The position numbers and the translations under genes are program-made. 64,000 bases of DNA from Bacteroidota bacterium. Lineage in GTDB: Bacteria; Bacteroidota; Bacteroidia; NS11-12g; UBA955. The notes beneath the pieces were generated by a model. That model did not search any database. It saw nothing but the letters and a program-made list of their open reading frames with translations, and had not been told where the DNA came from. Below, one piece after another: positions 1-9,165 of the stretch. The DNA lies in NCBI GenBank assembly GCA_024103355.1, contig JAGFIU010000053.1, positions 1 to 64,000 of the forward strand, written 5' to 3'. Every line of letters begins with the position of its first letter. Position 1 is the stretch's first letter.

Positions 1-310
1 ACATACTAGATAAACTGATGAAAAAACTTAAAACTTATTTTTAAAATCTCATTTGAAAAATATTTGAAAACATATACTTTGTTTTTCTTTTATACACCTG
101 AGAAGTTCTCTCAAACCTTTATCTGTAACCGGTTGTTGTGATTTTGTGCATAGGCAATCATGTCATCGAGGCTCTTGCCTTTTATTAAAAACTTTGAACT
201 ACTGAAATGATAGCAAAAACTGAAGTAGCAAAAGTGATTGTCAACTTATACAAGGCGCCCTTAATTCTTAATGCTGTGAATATAGATTAATAATACTGAC
301 TCTAATATCA
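1..310. other. Non-coding stretch with possible gene relic
   Basis: No intact gene is visible at the window edge. On the minus strand, roughly 90-245, there is a short reading frame ending IAYAQNHNNRLQIKV and then a stop. A one-base shift there continues with KGLRELLRCIKEKQ. This would fit the decayed 3' end of a gene, but it is too short to assign to a family and may be chance. Nothing else recognisable is present. Confidence 0.3.
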
Positions 311-340
311 AAAAAAAAGCCATGTATTAAATACATGGCT
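311..340 (-). terminator. Rho-independent terminator of the small secreted protein gene
   Basis: A perfect 10-bp inverted repeat (arms 318-327 and 331-340) with a 3-nt loop is followed, read on the minus strand, by a run of eight T (311-318 region). It lies about 27 nt after the stop of the minus-strand gene at 367-630, which it should terminate. Confidence 0.85.
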
Positions 341-366
341 TTGAAGTTATTGTGCAAATCTGAATC

Positions 367-630
367 TTACTTCTTTTCAGAAGAGCAGCAAGATTTTTTG
401 TTTTTCTTTTTAGCTTTCTTGCTACTGCAGCATCCATCTTTCTTTGACTTTTCATCCTTTTTGCAATGTGATTCGTTTTTACTATCTTCTTTTTTTACAT
501 TGTTCTCGCCATTAGAGGATGTAGTTACTTCAACTTTTGAGTCTTTCTTTGTGTCCTTAGGAGGTTCTTGTGCATTAACAGCTATAGTAAAAAGCATAAA
601 TAACGCAGCGGAAATGATGATTTTTTTCAT
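367..630 (-). CDS. Small exported Lys/Cys-rich protein
   Basis: An 87-residue protein with a clear Sec signal peptide (residues 1 to about 20, ending VNAQ). The mature part is extremely rich in Lys, Ser, Asp and Glu, with a C-terminal series of Cys residues (one HCK and two CCSS motifs). It resembles no enzyme family I recognise. The paired cysteines could bind metal or form disulfides in the periplasm, which is inference. It is a monocistronic gene with its own ATG at 628-630 and a strong terminator behind it. The opposite-strand reading frame over the same bases is a shadow. Confidence 0.7.
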   Translation of the reverse strand: MKKIIISAALFMLFTIAVNAQEPPKDTKKDSKVEVTTSSNGENNVKKEDSKNESHCKKDEKSKKDGCCSSKKAKKKNKKSCCSSEKK

Positions 631-688
631 GATATAAATATATTGTTTGGAATATGGTAGGCAAAGTTAATACCAAAAAACGGAATTG

Positions 689-1345
689 TCAAGCAAAGTA
701 GGCGATTTTAGTAATACCACCCTTTACCTTCTGTCCGATTTGAACATTTATTTTTGAATCTAATGGTAAAAAGAGATCAACTCTTGAACCGAACTTAATG
801 AAACCCATTTCGTTAGCTTGATTGACCCTTTGTCCTTCTTTGATATACCACTTGATACGTTTTGCCAATGCTCCGGCTATCTGTCTGAAAAGCACCTCTT
901 TGCCGGTGTCAGTTCTAATGACAAAAGTGGTTCTTTCATTCTCTGTGGAAGATTTTGGGTGCCATGCTACCAAATATTTGCCGGGATGATATTTGGCATA
1001 AGAAACGGTTCCCGAAACAGGATTGCGATTGATATGCACATTAAACGGTGACATAAAAACGCTTACTTGTAGTCTTTTTCCCTGAAAATATTCAGGTTCT
1101 TCCACTTCTTCAATTACAACTACTTTTCCATCTGCCGGACAAACAACAGCATTGGCATCGGATACAAGTGTTCGGATTGGATTTCTAAAGAATTGAAGTA
1201 TAATAACAAAGAATACTAAAGAAATAACTTGGATAGACTTTTCGAGCCATAGTGGAATCCCTATGTAGTGTAAGCCTATATTCAACCCTAATAGTACAAT
1301 GGTTGTAATCAGCAAAGTTGTAAACCCTTCTCTGTGTATTCTCAT
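689..1345 (-). CDS. psd: Phosphatidylserine decarboxylase, short (PSD-A) type
   Basis: Makes phosphatidylethanolamine from phosphatidylserine at the inner membrane. The 218-residue protein begins MRIHREG, the usual start of the short Bacteroidota/archaeal-type family. It has two hydrophobic segments within residues 15-60, a conserved middle with MSPFNVHINRNPV, and the self-cleavage site Gly186-Ser187 in the FGSRVD motif, where Ser becomes the pyruvoyl group. A TTG 27 bases upstream would lengthen the frame, but the ATG at 1343-1345 matches the family start, so I chose it. No neighbour is functionally linked. Confidence 0.93.
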   Translation of the reverse strand: MRIHREGFTTLLITTIVLLGLNIGLHYIGIPLWLEKSIQVISLVFFVIILQFFRNPIRTLVSDANAVVCPADGKVVVIEEVEEPEYFQGKRLQVSVFMSPFNVHINRNPVSGTVSYAKYHPGKYLVAWHPKSSTENERTTFVIRTDTGKEVLFRQIAGALAKRIKWYIKEGQRVNQANEMGFIKFGSRVDLFLPLDSKINVQIGQKVKGGITKIAYFA

Positions 1346-1403
1346 TTGTTGACTTATATTTTGGAGCGGCAAAAATAGGTATTTAGGCCTTGTTTTAAAA
1401 CAA

Positions 1404-1973
1404 TTACAACAAACTGAAATTATTCTTGAAAATCTTCATTGCAATTGCCAATAGGATAATTCCAAAAAACTTTCTAACAACCATCAAACCACCTTTGCCC
1501 AATGCTTTTTCAATTTTTGCAGTTGATTTTAAAACAATATAAATCACTAATAGATTGATAAGAATACCAATAAGAATGCTATTAGACTGAAAATCTGCTT
1601 TCAGAGACATTACTGTAGTGAGAGTTCCGGAGCCTGCAATGAGAGGAAAGGCAATCGGGACAATACTTCCTGTTTTTGCATCCGCATCATTTTTGAATAA
1701 TTCTATTCCCAACACCATTTCTAAACCGATAATAAAAATTACAATAGAACCGGCCAGAGCAAACGAATGAATATCAACACTAAGAAGTGCTAAAAATTGC
1801 TCGCCAAAGAATAGAAATGCAAACATCAGTAAGCCTGAAACCAAGGTGGCAACTTCGCTTTGAATATGACCAAGTTTTTCGCGAAGGTTAATAATAACCG
1901 GCACAGAGCCTACGACATCTATCACCGCGAACAGTGTGAATGTTACTGTTAGGATTTCTTTATAATCAAACAT
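1404..1973 (-). CDS. MarC family integral membrane protein
   Basis: A 189-residue, almost wholly hydrophobic protein with about six membrane segments. It has the MarC/UPF0056 family pattern: an N-terminal FAVIDVVGSVPV segment, a central GLEMVLGIELF, and PIAFPLIAGSGTLTTVMSL. Family members are inner-membrane proteins of unknown transport function; the old link to antibiotic resistance is not supported. Starts at the ATG 1971-1973, divergent from mnmE. Confidence 0.88.
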   Translation of the reverse strand: MFDYKEILTVTFTLFAVIDVVGSVPVIINLREKLGHIQSEVATLVSGLLMFAFLFFGEQFLALLSVDIHSFALAGSIVIFIIGLEMVLGIELFKNDADAKTGSIVPIAFPLIAGSGTLTTVMSLKADFQSNSILIGILINLLVIYIVLKSTAKIEKALGKGGLMVVRKFFGIILLAIAMKIFKNNFSLL

Positions 1974-2046
1974 ATTTCAAACTGCAAAACAAGGTTTTTT
2001 TAACTTACTAAATACTACTTACCGGATTAAATGTTATTTTGCACCA

Positions 2047-3393
2047 ATGCTAAATGAAGGAGTGATTGTCGCTTTATCCACTGCAAGCAACAGGGCTGCG
2101 TTACACGTGATTAGACTTTCGGGACAAGGTTGCTTTGAGATGGTAGATAAAGTCTTTGTAGGGAGAAAGATTTCCGATATAAAAAGCAATGCTTTGGTGT
2201 ATGGAAAAATCTGTTCCCAAAATGAGGATATTGATGAAGTAGTTTTATCCGTTTTCAAAGCTCCTCACTCTTTTACCAAAGAAGATGTTGTAGAAATCAG
2301 TTGTCATGGTTCTCCTCTTATCAGTCAAAAAATCATTGATATTATGATAGAATTGGGTGCAAAACCGGCACTCGCAGGTGAGTTTACCCAAAGAGCTTAT
2401 CTGAACGGGAGGTTTGACCTTGCCCAGGCTGAGGCTGTTGCGGATTTGATTAATGCTGAATCTGAACAAGCCAGAAAAATCGCCTTGTCACAACTCAAAG
2501 GCGGGGTTTCTAATCAGATTGAGATGATTCGCGAAAAACTTTTGGAATTCCTTTCTTTGCTCGAACTTGAATTGGATTTTGGAGAAGAAGATGTTGAGTT
2601 CGCTAACAGAGAACAACTGCTGGAAAGGATAGATTCTGCCGAAAGTTATATTGTTAAACTCATTAACAGTTTTGGTTCGGGCAATGCAATCAAAAAAGGA
2701 ATACCCTTGGTAATAGCAGGAAAACCCAATGCAGGCAAGTCAACGCTGTTGAATTGTCTTTTGAATGAAGAAAGGGCTATTGTATCTGATATTGCCGGAA
2801 CCACCCGTGATACAATTGAGGAAAGTTTTATGTTCAATGATTTGCTTTTTAGATTGATTGACACTGCCGGAATCAGACATGATGCAGAATCTGTGATTGA
2901 GCAAATGGGAATTGAAAGAACACTCCAAAAGATTGAAAAAGCAGAAATTGTTCTTTATATGGTTGATGCGCAACATATAGACGACTCAACTGATGAAATC
3001 AAAGCGATAGAAAAGTATCATGATAAGATTATTTGGGTTTTGAATAAAAGTGATTTACTGTCTTCAGAAAAAAAGATTCCCGAAAATGATTGGGTCAGGA
3101 TTTCTGCAAAAAAAGGCGAGATTGAATCATTGTTAAATCGCCTTAAAGAACTATGCAATACCAAGTATCTTAGCAATGATATCACCATCAGTAACACGCG
3201 TCATTTATCTGCACTCAAAGAATCCCTAATTTCAATCCAAAAAGCAAAAGAAAGTCTAAAGCAAGGGCTGTCCGGTGAAATTGTTGTTTTTGAACTCAAG
3301 TCTGCCTTAGAGCATTTAGGTTCAATCACAGGGAAGATAACTAATGACGAGGTGCTCGGGTCTATCTTTTCGAAATTTTGTATCGGAAAATAA
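2047..3393 (+). CDS. mnmE: tRNA uridine-5-carboxymethylaminomethyl modification GTPase MnmE
   Basis: With MnmG it installs the cmnm5 group on U34 of certain tRNAs. The 448-residue protein has the N-terminal formyl-THF-binding domain (residues 1-120, with the GEFTQRAYLNGRFDL signature) and a helical domain interrupted by the G domain. G1 is GKPNAGKS from Gly225; the DTAG and NKSD motifs follow. The C-terminus is FCIGK, carrying the essential Cys. Full family length. ATG at 2047, preceded by TTATTTTGCACC, a near-consensus -7 element. Confidence 0.97.
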   Translation: MLNEGVIVALSTASNRAALHVIRLSGQGCFEMVDKVFVGRKISDIKSNALVYGKICSQNEDIDEVVLSVFKAPHSFTKEDVVEISCHGSPLISQKIIDIMIELGAKPALAGEFTQRAYLNGRFDLAQAEAVADLINAESEQARKIALSQLKGGVSNQIEMIREKLLEFLSLLELELDFGEEDVEFANREQLLERIDSAESYIVKLINSFGSGNAIKKGIPLVIAGKPNAGKSTLLNCLLNEERAIVSDIAGTTRDTIEESFMFNDLLFRLIDTAGIRHDAESVIEQMGIERTLQKIEKAEIVLYMVDAQHIDDSTDEIKAIEKYHDKIIWVLNKSDLLSSEKKIPENDWVRISAKKGEIESLLNRLKELCNTKYLSNDITISNTRHLSALKESLISIQKAKESLKQGLSGEIVVFELKSALEHLGSITGKITNDEVLGSIFSKFCIGK

Positions 3394-3548
3394 TTTAAGA
3401 ATACCACTTTTTTATACTTGTCAAAATGAACAAAAATTTGGTCTTGTATTGAGAATCAAGAGACTGAGTGAGTTATTCACACCCTTAAGGATAAACTCTT
3501 GCAAATAGTGTAAAACTACAAGACAATACCCAAGACATTTGCAATCCG

Positions 3549-4382
3549 GTGAGACTAAAAGGAAAATCGAAGTTTGAGTATATTTTGGAAACCTTGGCAA
3601 TCCTTGAGGAGACGCCTTCTCTTAGTGCACATCTTGATGTAGTAGCTCGAAAGATTCATATTTCTCCCCAAGAGTTTCATCGTTTATTCATAGACTGGTG
3701 CGGTACCGGACCTGTAGAATTTTTAAGATTTACCAAACCCGAGTATTCAAAGTTTGTATTGGCAAACAAAAGTGCACAAAAATCACTTTTTGAAAACCCT
3801 TATGAACATTATCAAAGCGTTAATCAACCTCAAGTTACCATCACACAGATGACCAATGAAGAAGCAAAAAGTGAAAATATGATGATTCATTATTCCATGG
3901 CGGAGAGTCTTTTTGGTCGTTTGTTTATAGCTTCGACATCGAAGGGAATCTGCTATATGGTTTTTAGCCAAGATGAAGAAAAGGAAATATTGAACCTAAA
4001 AAAACTTTTTCCAAAAGCACATATCAGACATCAACCTGAGGAGATTCAAGAAAAGGCATTGTTATCGTTTTTGCCGGAAAGGGCAAAGGACGTAAAGATT
4101 TCACTGCATTTGAAAGGAACTGATTTTCAGATTCAGGTTTGGAAAGCATTGTTGACCGTGCCTTTTGGCAGTTTGGCTACTTATCATAGCATAGCAAAAA
4201 AGATTGGGAGTCCTCGTTCTGCAAGAGCTGCCGGAACCGCTATTGGAGATAATCCCGTAACCTATATTGTGCCTTGTCACAGAATCGTTCGTTCTTCGGG
4301 AGAATATGGTAATTATATGTGGGGAAGCGAGCGAAAACTTGCTATGATTGGCTGGGAGGCAGTCAATTCAAGATTGAAATAA
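3549..4382 (+). CDS. Methylated-DNA-protein cysteine methyltransferase with AraC-like N-terminal region
   Basis: A repair protein that moves an alkyl group from O6-alkylguanine to its own Cys. The C-terminal half (about residues 110-275) is the Ogt/Ada methyltransferase with the acceptor in IVPCHRIV (Cys243) and the typical FQIQVWKAL and PRSARAAGTAIGDNP motifs. Residues 1-75 look like the AraC-type helix-turn-helix of Ada-like proteins (DVVARKIHISPQEFHRLF). The N-terminal Ada zinc domain is absent. The only reasonable start is a GTG at 3549. Convergent with the antiporter gene, so the gene stands alone. Confidence 0.9.
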   Translation: MRLKGKSKFEYILETLAILEETPSLSAHLDVVARKIHISPQEFHRLFIDWCGTGPVEFLRFTKPEYSKFVLANKSAQKSLFENPYEHYQSVNQPQVTITQMTNEEAKSENMMIHYSMAESLFGRLFIASTSKGICYMVFSQDEEKEILNLKKLFPKAHIRHQPEEIQEKALLSFLPERAKDVKISLHLKGTDFQIQVWKALLTVPFGSLATYHSIAKKIGSPRSARAAGTAIGDNPVTYIVPCHRIVRSSGEYGNYMWGSERKLAMIGWEAVNSRLK

Positions 4383-4431
4383 GAATGATTGATTCTTAAT
4401 CTTTACCAACAGAGTATAGAGAACAAAGTGT

Positions 4432-5940
4432 TCAGGCAGCTGTTTCTTCAAAATTGCTATTTGCATTTTTCATACACGACTTCACTTTTTTATAATCCGC
4501 CATATTATTGGTATAAATCATCAGTCGGTCTTTTGCATTGATAACCGTTGAACCACCCGGTCTTATGTATTCGCCATTCCTTTTGATAACCACAATAAAG
4601 GTAGAACCGGGAAATTTGAGTTCTCCAATCTTTTTGCCAACAGCATAATATTCAGGCAAAATATCCACTTCTTGCAGGGTTGAAGAAGGTGTAGCAGCAA
4701 TCTTTTCATTTACTTCTGCCAGCACAGGGCTGAAATTTTGAGGTAGAGTAACATCAAGCCATTTTGCTACAATTGGCAAACTCGTTCCTTGTATGATGAT
4801 TGAGGTAAGTGAAATGAAAAATACTATATTAAAAATCAAATTGGCATTTTCTATACCCGCAATCAGAGGATAAGTTGCAAATACAATTGGGACAGCTCCT
4901 CTCAATCCAACCCAAGAAATATACATTCTTCTTCTGCGTTTCATTTTGAAAGGAGCCAAACTGATTAAAACACTTAAAGGGCGTGCAATAAAGATGAGGA
5001 ATAATGAAATAAGTAATCCTATGCCCATCACATCATAAACTTGGTTGGGGAAGACCAATAAACCAAGGGTAAGAAAAAGTACAATCTGCATTAGCCAAGC
5101 TAAACCGTCATAAACACTAAGGATTGTTTGCTTATATGTGAGCTCCTTATTTCCAAGGAATACACCTGCAATATATATAGCCAAAAAACCATTTCCACCA
5201 ATGAAATCCGTTGCTGAGAATATAAAGAACATGAGTGCTATCATAAGAACCGGATACATGCCCTCAAAGTCAAGCTTTATTCTATTTATAGTGACTTCGC
5301 TGAGTTTTCCTAAGATAAATCCCGCAATGCCACCAATGAGCATCTGTTTAAAAAACATGAGTATTACCAACCATTCATTCATTTCAGGAAATTGTACCAA
5401 TGACAGAAAGGAAATAGTCAGGACATAAGCCATCGGGTCGTTACTTCCGCTTTCAAATTCAAGCGTAGGTTTTAGATTTGTTTTGAGCAATAAATTTTTT
5501 GACCTCAAAATCGAAAAAACTGCTGCAGCATCTGTAGATGAGACAATAGAGCCTAACAACATGCTCTCATTAAAACTTAACGAGATACCGCTTAACGGGA
5601 AAATATAATAAATGAAAGTTCCAAGTGTTACTGCTGTTAGAAGAACTCCCAGAGTTGAAAGAACAATCCCTTGTCCTAATACAGGTCTGACTGATTTCCA
5701 ATTGGTATCAAGACCACCTGAGAATAAAATAAAATTAAGCGCAATAATACCAATGAATTGTGCGGTTCTCGGGTTATCAAATCGAATTCCGCCTATACCC
5801 TCAGAGCCGGATAACATCCCAACACCTAAAAAAAGCAGCAATGTTGGTACTCCAAATCTATAAGAGGTTTTTCCTGCTATTAAGCTTAAAAAGAGTAAAA
5901 TGGAACCTACAAGCAGGATATTTTCTATTGTTAAATTCAC
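4432..5940 (-). CDS. CPA1-type K+/H+ (or Na+/H+) antiporter with C-terminal TrkA-C domain
   Basis: A 502-residue inner-membrane antiporter. About 12-13 membrane segments fill residues 1-395, including SGSNDPMAYVLTISF and the SSTDAAAVFSIL segment with ion-binding acidic residues. Residues about 415-495 form a TrkA-C (RCK-C) domain typical of the NhaP2/CvrA subgroup, which exports K+ in exchange for protons. Substrate ion is inferred from the subgroup. The start is GTG at 5938-5940; no ATG is close. Faces the arg operon end with no shared control visible. Confidence 0.9.
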   Translation of the reverse strand: MNLTIENILLVGSILLFLSLIAGKTSYRFGVPTLLLFLGVGMLSGSEGIGGIRFDNPRTAQFIGIIALNFILFSGGLDTNWKSVRPVLGQGIVLSTLGVLLTAVTLGTFIYYIFPLSGISLSFNESMLLGSIVSSTDAAAVFSILRSKNLLLKTNLKPTLEFESGSNDPMAYVLTISFLSLVQFPEMNEWLVILMFFKQMLIGGIAGFILGKLSEVTINRIKLDFEGMYPVLMIALMFFIFSATDFIGGNGFLAIYIAGVFLGNKELTYKQTILSVYDGLAWLMQIVLFLTLGLLVFPNQVYDVMGIGLLISLFLIFIARPLSVLISLAPFKMKRRRRMYISWVGLRGAVPIVFATYPLIAGIENANLIFNIVFFISLTSIIIQGTSLPIVAKWLDVTLPQNFSPVLAEVNEKIAATPSSTLQEVDILPEYYAVGKKIGELKFPGSTFIVVIKRNGEYIRPGGSTVINAKDRLMIYTNNMADYKKVKSCMKNANSNFEETAA

Positions 5941-6012
5941 AACAATGATTTACAAACTGTTGCGCAAAAATAGAGTTTTAATTAGGTCTATTCAGCATAA
6001 TGAAGATGATTG

Positions 6013-7317
6013 TTATTCAAATTTCTTCATAACGTCCATCATCAATGCTCGAATTTCTTTGTTGCATAAATTGCAGATACTGCCTTCATGCGTGTGTTTG
6101 ATAGATTTATCAGGGTTAAATTTTCCTTCATTTACATCATTGCCGATTTTGCGATAAGCATCTCTGAATGTCATCCCGTTCTTGACAAGTTGGTTGATTT
6201 CATCTACTGTGAATAGAGTATCAAATTTTTTGTCTTCCAATAATCCTTCTTTTATTTTCACATCTTTGAGTGCAAACGTGAGCATTTGCAAGCATTCCTT
6301 AATAGTGTCAATCGCTGAGAATGTAATTTCTTTGGTGAGTTGCATATCTCGATGATAACCTGAGGGAAGGTTGTTTATCAAGAGGGTCATTTCATTTGGA
6401 TATGCCTGAATACGATTACATTTTGCACGCAAAAGCTCAAATACATCAGGATTCTTTTTGTGTGGCATAATGCTCGAACCTGTTGTCAGAGAATCGGGGA
6501 AGATAAGATAGTCAAATTGCTGATTGAGATAGAGACAAATGTCATAAGAAAACTTTGAAATGGTTGCTGCTATTGATGCAATTGCATTGAGCAAAACTTT
6601 TTCTGTTTTACCTCTTGTCATTTGTGCATAAAGAGAGTTAAAGTTTAAAGTTTTCATATTCAGCAATTTGGTAGTAAGAGTTCTGTTGAGCGGAAAAGCA
6701 GAACCATAACCTGCACCCGAGCCGAGCGGATTTTTGTTTGCAAGTGAATATGCACTTGATAAAACTTCCAAATCATCTACCAAAGCCTCTGCATAAGCTC
6801 CAAACCACATTCCAAATGATGAAGGCATGGCAAGTTGTAAGTGAGTGTAACCCGGCATCAAATGAGAGCTGTTTTCTTCGCTTAGTGATTGTAATCTTTC
6901 AAAAAGAGTTAAACTCAGTTGCGCAATCTCTTTTATTTCAGCTTTCAAATACAGTTTGATTGCTACCAAAACCTGGTCATTTCGGGAGCGACCGGTATGA
7001 ACCTTTTTCCCTGCATCCCCAATACTATCAATCAATTCCTTCTCAATCTGTGAATGTATGTCTTCAATATGTTCTTCAATAGCAAACTTACCGGAACGAA
7101 TTTTTTCTTCAATTTGGTGAAGTCCTTTTTGAATATCTTCAAACTCTTGCCCGCTAATGATTCCCACTTCTTTCAGCATTTCTGCATGAGCCAAAGAAGC
7201 CATGATGTCAAAAGGAGCAAGGCGCATATCTAAAACTCTGTCATTTCCGACCGTGAAAGATTCGGTTTTTAGAGAAATATCATTGTGTTCAAAGTCTTTT
7301 TTTTGCCAGATTTTCAT
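6013..7317 (-). CDS. argH: Argininosuccinate lyase
   Basis: Last step of arginine synthesis, splitting argininosuccinate into arginine and fumarate. The 434-residue protein has the fumarase/aspartase superfamily signature GSSIMPHKKNPD with the catalytic Ser in the flexible loop (Ser281/Ser282), the HTGRSRNDQ motif near residue 107 and the catalytic-His region PGYTHLQ (His159). Last gene of the minus-strand arg operon. Its ATG overlaps the argE stop in an ATGA arrangement, implying translational coupling. The C-terminus (CNLCNKEIRALMMDVMKKFE) carries a CxxC of unknown meaning. Confidence 0.97.
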   Translation of the reverse strand: MKIWQKKDFEHNDISLKTESFTVGNDRVLDMRLAPFDIMASLAHAEMLKEVGIISGQEFEDIQKGLHQIEEKIRSGKFAIEEHIEDIHSQIEKELIDSIGDAGKKVHTGRSRNDQVLVAIKLYLKAEIKEIAQLSLTLFERLQSLSEENSSHLMPGYTHLQLAMPSSFGMWFGAYAEALVDDLEVLSSAYSLANKNPLGSGAGYGSAFPLNRTLTTKLLNMKTLNFNSLYAQMTRGKTEKVLLNAIASIAATISKFSYDICLYLNQQFDYLIFPDSLTTGSSIMPHKKNPDVFELLRAKCNRIQAYPNEMTLLINNLPSGYHRDMQLTKEITFSAIDTIKECLQMLTFALKDVKIKEGLLEDKKFDTLFTVDEINQLVKNGMTFRDAYRKIGNDVNEGKFNPDKSIKHTHEGSICNLCNKEIRALMMDVMKKFE

Positions 7318-8408
7318 TTTTTTACTTGATTAAATTGATGGGAGAGTTTGTTTATCAATGAGCAATAACAATTGAGCCCATCTTCAATTTCTTGAATAAA
7401 GATAAATTCGTCAGCAGAATGAGAACGTGCAGAGTCCCCCGGACCTAACTTGATAGAATCCCAAGGCATCAGTGCTTGGTCGGAGGTTGTGGGCGAGCCG
7501 TACAAATCGATATTTAAACGTTGTGCAGCTATTATCAGTGGATGGTTTAAGTCTATAAATGAAGGTTTCATGCGGGAAGAGCGAATCTTCAGTTCAGATT
7601 GCAAATTGTTTTGAAGTATTTCTAAAACTTGTTCGTGAGTATAGTGCTCGTTGAGCCTGATATCAATGGTGAATGAGCATTTCTCGGGTACTTGATTGTG
7701 GGCAGTACCTGCTTGTATTACGGTTACATTCATCGAAATTTTTCCCAACCATTCAGACTCTTTATCAAAAGTGAGGTTTTTGATTTTTTCAATATCCTTT
7801 AGTGCGATATAGATGGCGTTGATTCCTTCATTTCGGGCAGCATGTCCGGCTTTTCCTTTGGCAACAGCATCTACAACCATTAAACCTCTTTCTGCAACAG
7901 CAATTTTGAGCAAAGTAGGTTCACCGACAATAGCGAAATCTATCTTACCGAGTTCTGTGCTAACGAGTTCAACACCACCGGTGCCGGATGTCTCTTCTTC
8001 AGCGGTGGCTGCATAGATGATATTAAACGGCAAATCTTTTTTTTCATAAAAATGAACAAATGCACCCAGCAAACAAACCAATGCGCCACCGGCATCATTG
8101 CTCCCCAAACCGTATGATTTACCGTCCTTTTCGAGTGGCTCAAAGGGATTCAATGTGTAGCCGGAATTGGGCTTCACTGTGTCATGATGAGAGTTGAGCA
8201 AAAGGGTAGGTTTTTTGGAATCATAATAAAGATTTTTTGACCAAACATTATTTCCGATTCGATATGCCGGAATTTGTAGGCTTTGCATAAAATCTGTCAA
8301 TGCCTGAGCAGTTTTATCTTCTTCCTTGCTGAATGAAGGTAAGGCAATCAACTGTTTGAGCAGATTGTAAATTTTATGATTGATATCAGAGAGTGATAGC
8401 GGTTCCAA
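7314..8408 (-). CDS. argE: Acetylornithine/succinylornithine deacylase-type M20 peptidase
   Basis: In this operon it should remove the acyl group from N-acylcitrulline, the product of the ArgF' type pathway, rather than from acylornithine; this is inferred from context. The 364-residue M20 metallopeptidase shows the first metal motif HHDTV (His74, Asp76), the GSNDAGGALV motif with the bridging Asp, and AEEETSGTGG with the catalytic Glu. The start is a TTG at 8406-8408, 23 bases inside argB. No ATG is available nearby and the N-terminus then has normal family length. Confidence 0.9.
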   Translation of the reverse strand: MEPLSLSDINHKIYNLLKQLIALPSFSKEEDKTAQALTDFMQSLQIPAYRIGNNVWSKNLYYDSKKPTLLLNSHHDTVKPNSGYTLNPFEPLEKDGKSYGLGSNDAGGALVCLLGAFVHFYEKKDLPFNIIYAATAEEETSGTGGVELVSTELGKIDFAIVGEPTLLKIAVAERGLMVVDAVAKGKAGHAARNEGINAIYIALKDIEKIKNLTFDKESEWLGKISMNVTVIQAGTAHNQVPEKCSFTIDIRLNEHYTHEQVLEILQNNLQSELKIRSSRMKPSFIDLNHPLIIAAQRLNIDLYGSPTTSDQALMPWDSIKLGPGDSARSHSADEFIFIQEIEDGLNCYCSLINKLSHQFNQVKK

Positions 8409-9165
8409 AATTCTTTTTATTTAAATCCAAAGCATGACCAATAATTACACCAACCCCGTGCTGAGCAGCAAAGAAAGCGTTTTCTGTTTTTGGCAACATC
8501 CCTTTTGTGATGATTCCTTGTTGTTTGTATTGTTGGTACAATGCTGATGAAAGTTCGGGAATAACAGAGTTTTCATCGGTCGCATCACACAAAACTCCTT
8601 TTTTCTCGAAGCAAAGAGCCAATTTAGTTTCAAACAAATGACTCAGTGCAATTGAGAGTGAAGTTGCAATGGTATCAGCATTTACATTGAGTAATACACC
8701 CTTTGAGTCTGAGGTTATGGGGGCAATAACAGGGCTAATATTTTTTTCTATAACCGATGTCAAGAAACTAGTATTGATACGGTCATGCAATAAATCACCA
8801 ACAAAACCATAATCTATTTTATCTACCGGCCTTTTGGTTGCAGGAATCAGGTTTGCATCAACACCGGAAAGCCCCAAGGCCTGTATTCCCAAAGCATTTA
8901 ACATTGCTGTTATTCTTTTGTTAATCAAACCGGCATAAACCATGGTTACTATCTTGATTTCTTCGGCTCCGGTTATACGTCTTCCATCTACAATCCGGGA
9001 TTCAATACCTAATTTGCTGCTGAGTTGAGTTGCAATTTTCCCTCCACCGTGAACCAAAATCTTGTATCCTTGCAAGGCAGCGAATTGTTCGAGAAATTGT
9101 GCGAGGACTTTTTCATCATCTACAATATTTCCGCCAATCTTAACGATGGTCAATGCTTTTTTCAT
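8386..9165 (-). CDS. argB: Acetylglutamate kinase
   Basis: Phosphorylates N-acetylglutamate (or N-succinylglutamate in some Bacteroidota). The 259-residue amino-acid kinase fold protein has IVKIGGNIVDD at the N-terminus, the LVHGGGKIATQLSSKLG motif, and NVNADTIATSLS in the ATP part. It lacks the extended N-terminal helix seen in arginine-inhibited hexameric enzymes, so feedback control may lie elsewhere; that is inference. The ATG at 9163-9165 directly abuts the argF' stop. Confidence 0.95.
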   Translation of the reverse strand: MKKALTIVKIGGNIVDDEKVLAQFLEQFAALQGYKILVHGGGKIATQLSSKLGIESRIVDGRRITGAEEIKIVTMVYAGLINKRITAMLNALGIQALGLSGVDANLIPATKRPVDKIDYGFVGDLLHDRINTSFLTSVIEKNISPVIAPITSDSKGVLLNVNADTIATSLSIALSHLFETKLALCFEKKGVLCDATDENSVIPELSSALYQQYKQQGIITKGMLPKTENAFFAAQHGVGVIIGHALDLNKKNFGTAITL

